5,055 bases of DNA, taken from NCBI GenBank assembly GCA_036526195.1, contig DATCYZ010000072.1, positions 1 through 5,055 of the forward strand, in the 5' to 3' direction. The stretch comes from DATCYZ01 sp036526195 (GTDB lineage Bacteria > Pseudomonadota > Gammaproteobacteria > Burkholderiales > SG8-39). Positions 1-5,055 of the stretch are shown piece after piece. The position numbers and the translations under genes were made by a program. The notes beneath the pieces were generated by a model. The model was not told where the DNA came from and did not search any database. It worked only from the letters and a program-made list of their open reading frames with translations. Position 1 is the first letter of the stretch; every line of letters begins with the position of its first letter.

Positions 1-2956
1 TCTCGTCGCGCGCGTTCGGCGCACCGACCAGGTGCGCGCAGGCGCCGAGGCCCGCGGCGCGCAGCCGGTCCATGACCCGCGTGCGGTCGGCGCTGCGGAT
101 CTGCAGCAGCGCGCCGAGTTCCTCGTTGAACAAGGCGGCCAGGGCGAGGTCCTGGCCGCGTCCGAGCAGTTGCGCGGCGTGGGTGCGGCGAAAGGCGTCG
201 ACGTCGTCGCCCGCGGCCTCGAAGGCGATGGCGTCCAGGTTCAGCGTCACGCCGCAGTGCCCGGCGAAGGCCATCTCGCAGGCGGTGACGAACAGGCCGC
301 CGTCGGAGCGGTCGTGGTAGGCGAGGATCAGGCCCTCGCGCGAGAGCGCCTGCACCGCCTCGAACAGGCCCTTCACCTGCGCCGGGTCGTCCGCGTCCGG
401 GCTCTCGCCGCCCGGGCGCGAGTACACCTGCGCGAGGATCGAGCCGCCCATGCGGTTCCGGCCGCCGCCGAGGTCGACCAGCACCAGTTCGGTGTCGCCG
501 CAGTCGGTGCGCAGCTGCGGGGTGAGCGTCGCGCGCGTGTCTGCCACCGGCGCGAAGGCGGTCACCACCAGCGACAGCGGCGCCACCACCTCGCGCGGGC
601 CGTCCTTCGACTGCCAGGCGGTGCGCATCGAGAGCGAATCCTTGCCCACCGGAATGGCCACGCCGAGCGCGGGGCAGAAGTCCATGCCGACCGCGCGCAC
701 CGTGTCATGGAGCGCGGCGTCCTCGCCGGCCACGCCCGCGGCCGCCATCCAGTTGGCCGAGAGCTTCACCCGCCCGAGGCCGTCGATGCGCGCCCCGGCG
801 AGGTTGGTGATCGCCTCGGCCACCGCCATGCGCCCCGAGGCGGGCGCATCGAGCAGCGCGAGCGGCGCGCGCTCGCCGAGCGCGAAAGCCTCGCCCGCGG
901 TGCCGTGGTAGTCCATCAGCGTCACCGCGCAATCGGCCACCGGCACCTGCCAGGGCCCGACGAAGGGGTCGCGCGCGCACAGGCCGCCGACCGTGCGGTC
1001 GCCGATCGCGATGAGGAAGGTCTTGTCGGCCACCGACGGATGGCGCAGCACGCGCGCCGCGGCCTCGACCAGCGTCATGCCCTCGAAGGAGAAGGCGGCG
1101 CGCGCCGGCAGCGCCCGCTTCACGTCGCGCAGCATCTTCGGCGGCTTGCCGAGCAGGGTCTCCATCGCCATGTCCACCGCCGGCGCGCCGAGCAGCGGAT
1201 CGTCGACGCGCAGGCGGCCGTCGTCGGTAGCGGTGCCGAGCACCGCGAAGGGACAGCGCTCGCGCGCCGCGATGGCGCGGAAGCGCTCGAGCGAGGCCGG
1301 GTCGATCGCGAGCACGTAGCGTTCCTGCGATTCGTTGCACCAGATTTCCCGCGGCGACATGCCGCTTTCCTCGGACGGCGCGGCACGCAGGTCGAGCCTT
1401 GCGCCGCGCCCCGCGGCGTGCGCGATCTCCGGCACGGCGTTGGACAGTCCGCCGGCGCCGACGTCGTGGATCGAGACAATCGGGTTGTCGGCGCCGAGCT
1501 GCCAGCAGCGGTCGATCACCTCCTGCGCGCGGCGCTGGATCTCGGCGTTGCCGCGCTGCACCGAGTCGAAGTCGAGGTCCTCGGTGTTGGTGCCGGCGCC
1601 CATCGAGGAGGCCGCGCCGCCGCCCATGCCGATCAGCATGCCCGGCCCGCCCAGCTGGATCAGCAGCGCCCCGGGCGCGACCGCGTTCTTGAAAACGTGC
1701 GCGTCGCTGATGTTGCCCAGGCCCCCGGCCAGCATGATCGGCTTGTGGTAGCCGCGCAGCCTGCCGTCCGCCTTGGCCTCGAAGGTGCGGAAGTAGCCGG
1801 CGAGGTTCGGCCGGCCGAATTCGTTGTTGAAGGCGGCGGCGCCGATCGGCGCCTCGAGCATGATTTCCAGCGCCGAGGCGATGCGCCCCGGCTTGCCGAA
1901 GTCCTCCGCCTCCCAGGGCTGCGCCGCGCCGGGCAGCCGCAGGTGCGAAACCGAATACCCGACCAGCCCCGCCTTGGGCTTGGCGCCGCGGCCGGTCGCG
2001 CCCTCGTCGCGCAACTCGCCGCCCGCGCCGGTGGCCGCGCCCGGGTAGGGCGAAATCGCGGTGGGATGGTTGTGCGTCTCGCACTTCATCACCGTGTGCA
2101 CGGTGTCGGCGTGCGCGCGGTACAGGCCGTCGGCATCAGGATGGAAGCGCTGCGCCGCGCAACCCTGCATCACCGCGGCATTGTCGGCGTACGCGCTGAT
2201 CGTCCCCTGCGGCGCAAGCGCATGGGTATTGCGGATCATGGCGAACAGCGACTTCGGCTGCGGTTCGCCGTCGACGATCCAGTCGGCGTTGAAGATCTTG
2301 TGCCGGCAATGCTCGGAGTTCGCCTGCGCGAACATCGTGAGTTCGGCATCCGTCGGGTCGCGCCCGAGCCGCCGGTAGGCCTCGAGCAGGTAGTCGATCT
2401 CGTCCGCGGACAGCGCCAGCCCGAGCGCGTTGTTGGCCGCCTCCAGCGCCGCGCGCCCCTGCGCGCCGAGCGCCACGTGGCCGAGCGGGCGCGGCGCGAC
2501 ATGGCGGAACAGCGCCTCGGCCGCCTCCGGCCCGTCGAGCACGGTCTCGGTCATGCGGTCGTGCAGCCGCGCCGCGAGCCGCGCGCGCGAGGCCGGCGCG
2601 CCGCCCTCGACGTAATAGACGATGCCGCGCTCGATGCGGCGCACCTTGTCCAGCGCGCAGTTGCGCGCGATGTCGGTGGCCTTCGAGGACCAGGGCGAGA
2701 GCGTGCCGAGGCGCGGTACCACGAGGAAGGCCGTGCCCTTGCGCTGCGCCGCCGGCAGGGGCGTGCCGCCTTCGAGCAGGCGCGCGATGCGCGCGGCCTG
2801 TTCCTGCGGCGGCGGCGCGTCGCACTCGACGAAGTGCCAGTACTCGGCGGACAGCGCGCGCACGGCGGCGTCCTCGGAACGAAGCGCGGACAGCAGTTTT
2901 TCGACGCGGAACGCCGACAGCGCGTGCGCGCCGCGGAGCCTGATGAGGTGTGACAT
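1..2956 (-). CDS. purL: Phosphoribosylformylglycinamidine synthase (FGAM synthase, single-chain PurL), 3' end missing
   Basis: This cytosolic enzyme converts FGAR, glutamine and ATP to FGAM, step four of de novo purine synthesis. 985 codons are visible. The start ATG (2956-2954) gives MSHLIRLRGAHALSAFRVEK, which matches the usual N-terminus of large proteobacterial PurL. Visible in order: a PurS-like N-terminal domain (about 1-150, with GTLSPWSSKATDIARNC at 84-100); a linker with the signature SEHCRHKIFNADWIVDGE (214-231, conserved His216); a first PurM-like half with MKCETHNHPTAISPYPGAAT (290-309), RDEGATGRGAKPKAGL (316-331), AFNNEFGRP (375-383), HDVGAGGLSNA (497-507) and EIWCNESQERYVLA (537-550); and a second PurM-like half with VGPWQVPVADCAVT (666-679), KLSANWMAAAG (731-741), IPVGKDSLSM (768-777), HDRSDGGL (881-888) and FNEELG (943-948). 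The class I glutamine amidotransferase domain (roughly the last 330 residues, with the catalytic Cys and His) should lie beyond position 1. No frameshift or internal stop was seen. No good Shine-Dalgarno sequence precedes the start. The identification is near certain. Confidence 0.98.
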   Translation of the reverse strand, partial: MSHLIRLRGAHALSAFRVEKLLSALRSEDAAVRALSAEYWHFVECDAPPPQEQAARIARLLEGGTPLPAAQRKGTAFLVVPRLGTLSPWSSKATDIARNCALDKVRRIERGIVYYVEGGAPASRARLAARLHDRMTETVLDGPEAAEALFRHVAPRPLGHVALGAQGRAALEAANNALGLALSADEIDYLLEAYRRLGRDPTDAELTMFAQANSEHCRHKIFNADWIVDGEPQPKSLFAMIRNTHALAPQGTISAYADNAAVMQGCAAQRFHPDADGLYRAHADTVHTVMKCETHNHPTAISPYPGAATGAGGELRDEGATGRGAKPKAGLVGYSVSHLRLPGAAQPWEAEDFGKPGRIASALEIMLEAPIGAAAFNNEFGRPNLAGYFRTFEAKADGRLRGYHKPIMLAGGLGNISDAHVFKNAVAPGALLIQLGGPGMLIGMGGGAASSMGAGTNTEDLDFDSVQRGNAEIQRRAQEVIDRCWQLGADNPIVSIHDVGAGGLSNAVPEIAHAAGRGARLDLRAAPSEESGMSPREIWCNESQERYVLAIDPASLERFRAIAARERCPFAVLGTATDDGRLRVDDPLLGAPAVDMAMETLLGKPPKMLRDVKRALPARAAFSFEGMTLVEAAARVLRHPSVADKTFLIAIGDRTVGGLCARDPFVGPWQVPVADCAVTLMDYHGTAGEAFALGERAPLALLDAPASGRMAVAEAITNLAGARIDGLGRVKLSANWMAAAGVAGEDAALHDTVRAVGMDFCPALGVAIPVGKDSLSMRTAWQSKDGPREVVAPLSLVVTAFAPVADTRATLTPQLRTDCGDTELVLVDLGGGRNRMGGSILAQVYSRPGGESPDADDPAQVKGLFEAVQALSREGLILAYHDRSDGGLFVTACEMAFAGHCGVTLNLDAIAFEAAGDDVDAFRRTHAAQLLGRGQDLALAALFNEELGALLQIRSADRTRVMDRLRAAGLGACAHLVGAPNARDE

Positions 2957-3003
2957 CGATCGGCGGGGCCGGTAAAACCGGATTCTAGCAGCCGCCCGGC
3001 GGC
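2957..3003 (-). promoter_or_regulatory. 47-base purL leader / intergenic gap
   Basis: This is the whole gap between the two codirectional genes. It contains TAGAAT on the minus strand (2987-2982), a fair sigma-70 -10 hexamer, but the sequence 17 bases upstream (CAAGTA) is a poor -35. A second small inverted repeat, ccggtaaaaccgg (2969-2981, four-base arms), follows it. The sequence just before the purL ATG (CCGCCGATCG) lacks a purine-rich Shine-Dalgarno motif. The gap is too short for a typical riboswitch. purL may be read from its own weak promoter, by read-through, or both; the sequence does not decide. Confidence 0.3.
2991..3003 (-). terminator. Small GC-rich inverted repeat directly after the AsmA-like stop codon
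   Basis: The 13-mer gccgcccggcggc (plus strand) abuts the TAA of the upstream gene. Its six-base arms are complementary around a single central base; a real hairpin would use about five pairs with a three-base loop. On the minus strand it is followed by TGCTAGAATCC, with no immediate T-run, and four Ts appear only about 13 bases later. It is a weak candidate terminator or 3'-end stabiliser and could be chance in such GC-rich DNA. Confidence 0.3.
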
Positions 3004-3324
3004 TTACTTGCCGATGCGCGGTTCCTTCGAGGTGCCGCTGATCGGCAGGGTCGCCGACAGGCTGCGCGCGCCGCCCTTCACGTCGGCGATGACGCGCCCG
3101 GAGAGCGCGCCGTCGGCGGCGATGTCCAGGCTCGCGCCGGCGCTCAGCGCGCCGGCCTGGATATTGAGCTTGCGCAGGCTGGTCACGCCCTTCTCGAAGG
3201 TGCCCTCGCCGGTCATCTCGGCGAACAGCGTGCGCCCGGCGCCCTGCGCGCCGCCGGTCTGGATCGCCCGCGCGAGGTCGAAGCTGCCGAGCACGCCCTT
3301 GCTGATGGTGAAGGTGCCGAGCAG
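3004..3324 (-). other. AsmA-like C-terminal domain
   Basis: The last 106 residues begin at LLGTFTISKGVLGSFDLARAI and pass through alternating short strands with recurrent Gly (GEGTFEKGV, LNIQAGALSAGASLDIAADG, LSGRVIADVK) to the end LPISGTSKEPRIGK. In AsmA-family proteins the same order is seen: a helix naming the core construct, a gauge of strands built on 'G..sl', then a closing 'pi.i.Gt...P' phrase. The match is by pattern from memory rather than by profile search, so the domain assignment is likely but not proven. Confidence 0.7.
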
Positions 3325-5055
3325 CTTCGCGCCCTCCATCATCTTCTCCGGCGCCGGGCCGGCGAGCGCGTACAGCCCGCGCCCCTCGACCCGTCCCTCG
3401 GATATCAGCGCCGGCGCGAACACCGCGACGTTGACGCCGCGCGCGCTGATCTCGCCCTCGGCCTTCCAGGTGCCGCCCCATTGCACGCGGGCGGTGCCGG
3501 CGACGCGGCCGTCGAGCCACTTGCCGTCCCATTCGGTCAGGTGCAGGCCGTCGCGCGTCGCGCTGCCCTTCATGCTGAAGTCGCTCAGGGTCAGTTCGGG
3601 CAACAGCGGCATGACGAGGCTGTTGGCCTTGCCCTCGATCGCGATCTCCGCGCCCTTCGGCGCGAGGCGGACCATCAGCGCCTCCGGCCCGCGCAGCGTG
3701 GCGCTCGCAACGCTGCCGTCGCCGGCGATCTCCAGGGTGACGTCGAGCGGCGGCAGCGCGAGCGGGCCGTCGAGCTTCACCTGCTGCGCCTCCACCCGCG
3801 CCACCTTGAAGCGATCGCCCTTCATTGCGCCGCCGAGCAGCGCCGCGAGCTGTTCCTGCGACGCCACCAGGCCCTCGAGCTCCATCTTCGAGAACACCTT
3901 CGACTCGCCGAACACCGAGCCCGCATTCGGGTAGCCGCGCACCGCGGCGGCCTTGATGCCCGAGCCCAGGCTGACGCGCGAGAACTTCAGCTGCACGCCG
4001 GTGATCAGCGACAGGTTCGCCGAGCCGATCTTCACCGGCACGCCGAGCGCCTCGCTGGCGAGCTTTTCGTAGGCCGTCGTGGACAGCGGCATCACGTGCA
4101 CCAGGCCGACCCCGGCCAGCAGCACGACGAACAGGCCGACCGAAAGCGGCTTGCCCCACTTGCGCCGCTTGCGCGGGGCGACCGGGGCGACGGTGTCCTC
4201 GGCGGCAAGTCCTTCCTCGCGCCGGCGCTCCGCGCGCTCGCGCTTGCGCGCCGCCTTGCGCGAGTCCTCACCGAGCGCCTTCTCGTCGCGACGCACATCG
4301 TCCATGTCGATGTCGTCGTCGGAGATGTCGATGTCGTCGTCTGCAGCGGCGGCACCCGCCGCCGCGCCGGCCGTGGCGGCCTTGGCCGCGCGCTTGCGCT
4401 TCTCGGCGGCGGCCTTCTCCTCCTTCTCGCGCTGCTCTGCCGCCGCCTTCTCCGCGCGCGCTTCTTCCTCCTCGCGCGCCTTGCGCTCGGCTTCCTCCTG
4501 CGCGCGCTTCGCCTCGGCTGCCTTTCCCTCTTCTTCCCTGCGGCGCGCCTCTTCGGCTTCGCGTTCGCGGCGTTCCGCGTCCTCCTTCGCCTTGCGCGCT
4601 GCGTCTTCCTTCGCCTTGCGCTCGGCTTCTTCCTGCGCCTTCTTCTCCTCGTCGTCGCGCGCCGAGAACGAATCCAGGTCGGCGAGCAGCGAATCAGCGG
4701 CGCCCGCGGCGGCCGGCGGCGACGGCGGCGCGGGCGGCGGGGTCACGGGCGCAGCAGCAGGCGCCTCGCCGTCCGACTTGCCGAAGGCATCGAGGTCCGC
4801 GAGCAGGGAATCGGTGGCCGGGGCCCTCGCCTTCGCTTCGGCGGCCTCCTTGTCCTTGCGCTCGGCGTCTTCCTTGGCCTTGCGCTCTGCCTCTTCCTTC
4901 TCGCGGCGTTCGGCGTCTTCCCGTTCCTTGCGCTCGGCTTCCTCTTTCGCCTTGCGTTCGGACGCTTCCCGCTCCTGCCGCGCGGCGTCTTCCTTCGCCT
5001 TGCGTTCGGCTTCTTCCCTGGCCTTGCGCTCCGCTTCTTCCTTCTCGTGGCGCTC
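3004..5055 (-). CDS. AsmA-like inner-membrane protein with a long cytoplasmic charged-repeat region, 5' end missing
   Basis: The frame is open from the window edge to TAA (3006-3004), giving 683 residues without the N-terminus. Residues 1-80 are ten 8-residue units (ERKAKEDA-like). DSLLADLDAF lies at 82-91, then a Pro/Ala linker (about 98-118), DSLLADLDSF at 121-130, and a second charged Ala-rich helix (about 136-228). DDDIDISDDDIDMDD is at 239-253, and a basic stretch (about 254-303) ends in PRKRRKWGKP. One membrane helix follows (about 304-324, LSVGLFVVLLAGVGLVHVMPL); the positive-inside rule places the N-terminal part in the cytoplasm and the rest in the periplasm. Just after the helix, EALGVPVKIGSANLSL resembles the start of AsmA-family domains, and the last 110 residues look like an AsmA C-terminus (ISKGVLGSFDLARAI, then alternating strands, ending LPISGTSKEPRIGK). 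AsmA-type proteins are linked to outer-membrane assembly or phospholipid transport, so an envelope role is inferred; no substrate can be named. A TolA-like label from the charged repeats would mislead, because the topology is opposite. The in-frame GTG at 4746-4744 is not the start, since the same repeat coding continues upstream of it. Confidence 0.85.
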   Translation of the reverse strand, partial: ERHEKEEAERKAREEAERKAKEDAARQEREASERKAKEEAERKEREDAERREKEEAERKAKEDAERKDKEAAEAKARAPATDSLLADLDAFGKSDGEAPAAAPVTPPPAPPSPPAAAGAADSLLADLDSFSARDDEEKKAQEEAERKAKEDAARKAKEDAERREREAEEARRREEEGKAAEAKRAQEEAERKAREEEEARAEKAAAEQREKEEKAAAEKRKRAAKAATAGAAAGAAAADDDIDISDDDIDMDDVRRDEKALGEDSRKAARKRERAERRREEGLAAEDTVAPVAPRKRRKWGKPLSVGLFVVLLAGVGLVHVMPLSTTAYEKLASEALGVPVKIGSANLSLITGVQLKFSRVSLGSGIKAAAVRGYPNAGSVFGESKVFSKMELEGLVASQEQLAALLGGAMKGDRFKVARVEAQQVKLDGPLALPPLDVTLEIAGDGSVASATLRGPEALMVRLAPKGAEIAIEGKANSLVMPLLPELTLSDFSMKGSATRDGLHLTEWDGKWLDGRVAGTARVQWGGTWKAEGEISARGVNVAVFAPALISEGRVEGRGLYALAGPAPEKMMEGAKLLGTFTISKGVLGSFDLARAIQTGGAQGAGRTLFAEMTGEGTFEKGVTSLRKLNIQAGALSAGASLDIAADGALSGRVIADVKGGARSLSATLPISGTSKEPRIGK
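4084..4146 (-). other. Single transmembrane segment of the AsmA-like protein
   Basis: About 21 mostly hydrophobic residues (visible residues 304-324) follow PRKRRKWGKP, with no charge inside apart from one His near the outer end. The basic flank on the N-terminal side predicts N-in/C-out orientation. This is the only clear membrane segment in the visible 683 residues. It could also act as an uncleaved signal anchor; an N-terminal cleavable signal peptide would not fit a protein with such a long charged region ahead of it. Confidence 0.85.
4297..4341 (-). repeat. Acidic direct repeat (DDDIDIS / DDDIDMD)
   Basis: Residues 239-253 of the visible AsmA-like protein form two adjacent 7-residue acidic units. 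At DNA level the plus-strand 17-mer atgtcgatgtcgtcgtc occurs at 4304-4320 and again at 4325-4341, an exact direct repeat offset by 21 bases. The preceding sequence is Ala/Gly-rich (TAGAAAGAAAA), and the following sequence turns strongly basic before the membrane helix. Confidence 0.85.
4552..4647 (-). repeat. Second, shorter octapeptide repeat block
   Basis: Four 8-residue units follow the second DSLLADLDSF motif: EKKAQEEA, ERKAKEDA, ARKAKEDA and ERREREAE (residues 137-168 of the visible protein). The period then breaks down into a less regular Glu/Lys/Arg/Ala-rich helix that continues to about 4372. The units are of the same type as those in the 4816-5055 block. The two blocks are separated by the Pro/Ala linker and the DSLLADLDxF copies, which suggests duplication of a motif-plus-helix module. 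Confidence 0.8.
4666..4695 (-). repeat. DSLLADLDxF motif, copy 2 (DSLLADLDSF)
   Basis: This is residues 121-130 of the visible protein and is identical to copy 1 except Ser for Ala at position nine. It is preceded by a Pro/Ala-rich linker (PPPAPPSPPAAAGAA) and followed by SARDDEEKK leading into the second charged helix. The copies start 117 bases (39 residues) apart and in frame. Confidence 0.85.
4783..4812 (-). repeat. DSLLADLDxF motif, copy 1 (DSLLADLDAF)
   Basis: This is residues 82-91 of the visible part of the AsmA-like protein, preceded by ARAPAT and followed by GKSDGEAPAAAP. It is the only leucine-rich patch in the surrounding hydrophilic helix and recurs almost unchanged at 4666-4695. 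An acidic, amphipathic short segment set in flexible Ala/Pro-rich sequence is the usual form of a docking motif; that role is inference. Confidence 0.85.
4816..5055 (-). repeat. 24-bp tandem repeats encoding an octapeptide (ERKAKEDA-like)
   Basis: Read on the minus strand from 5055, the frame divides exactly into 8-residue units: ERHEKEEA, ERKAREEA, ERKAKEDA, ARQEREAS, ERKAKEEA, ERKEREDA, ERREKEEA, ERKAKEDA, ERKDKEAA, and a degenerate EAKARAPA. The array runs off the window edge, so the true copy number is unknown. Acidic and basic residues recur three to four positions apart, which suits intrahelical salt bridges. There is no heptad pattern of large hydrophobic residues, so a single stable alpha helix is at least as likely as a coiled coil. 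Codons vary between units (GAG/GAA, GCC/GCG, AAG/AAA), so the array is not a recent perfect expansion. Confidence 0.9.

Noticed and set aside
705..2084. A minus-strand open frame of 459 codons inside purL, in another frame
   Set aside because: It lies in a shifted frame of the same strand as purL and is low-complexity Arg/Gly/Ala. The purL frame is continuous with all its motifs, so this is neither a frameshift product nor an independent gene.
32..2953. A plus-strand open frame of 973 codons spanning nearly all of purL
   Set aside because: It is antisense to an unmistakable PurL. Its Arg/Ala/His/Gly-rich product shows no recognisable motif, and stop codons are rare in antisense frames of DNA this rich in G+C.
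3008..3934. A plus-strand open frame of 308 codons opposite the AsmA-like gene
   Set aside because: It is Ser/Pro/Ala-rich without a recognisable domain, and it lies antisense to a frame whose product has a coherent membrane helix and AsmA-like domain.
4744..4746. GTG as the start codon of the AsmA-like gene
   Set aside because: The same frame continues upstream to the window edge with octapeptide repeats and a first DSLLADLDAF motif, so the GTG encodes an internal Val in APVTPPP. No Shine-Dalgarno sequence precedes it.
4372..5055. TolA (cell-envelope integrity protein) on the basis of the Lys/Glu/Ala-rich repeats
   Set aside because: TolA has a membrane helix near its N-terminus with the helical region in the periplasm and a small C-terminal domain. 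Here the charged region precedes the membrane helix and the C-terminal part is AsmA-like. Similarity is compositional only.
4816..5055. CRISPR array or non-coding tandem repeat
   Set aside because: The repeats are contiguous 24-base units without spacers, diverge mostly at synonymous or conservative positions, and stay in frame within a long coding sequence.

Overview
The window is about 70% G+C by eye and holds two genes, both on the minus strand and both cut by the window edges. Strong third-position G/C bias and a single-chain PurL (PurS-like, PurL and normally PurQ parts in one polypeptide) point to a Gram-negative proteobacterium. The PurL style and the AsmA-like envelope protein fit a high-GC betaproteobacterium (Rhodocyclales/Burkholderiales-like), but this placement is inferred from style and memory, not from a search.

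Layout in transcription order (right to left). Positions 5055-3004 carry the 3' part of an unusual inner-membrane protein, 683 residues of it visible. It has a long charged Glu/Lys/Arg/Ala region, partly made of 8-residue tandem repeats. That region is punctuated by two copies of a DSLLADLDxF motif and followed by an acidic DDDIDI/DDDIDM repeat and a strongly basic stretch. One transmembrane helix and a periplasmic AsmA-like domain of about 360 residues then run to the TAA stop. A 47-base gap (3003-2957) holds two small inverted repeats. Positions 2956-1 carry purL, phosphoribosylformylglycinamidine synthase, the fourth step of de novo purine synthesis. 985 codons are visible, and the C-terminal glutamine amidotransferase domain lies outside the window.

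The two genes are codirectional and close, so cotranscription is possible, but nothing in the sequence links their functions. purL is an ordinary housekeeping gene. The part worth a second look is the AsmA-like protein, which joins a TolA-like charged helix, here on the cytoplasmic side, to a periplasmic domain of the lipid-transfer/AsmA type. No RNA gene, mobile element, CRISPR array or defence system was seen. The long plus-strand open frames are antisense shadows caused by high G+C.
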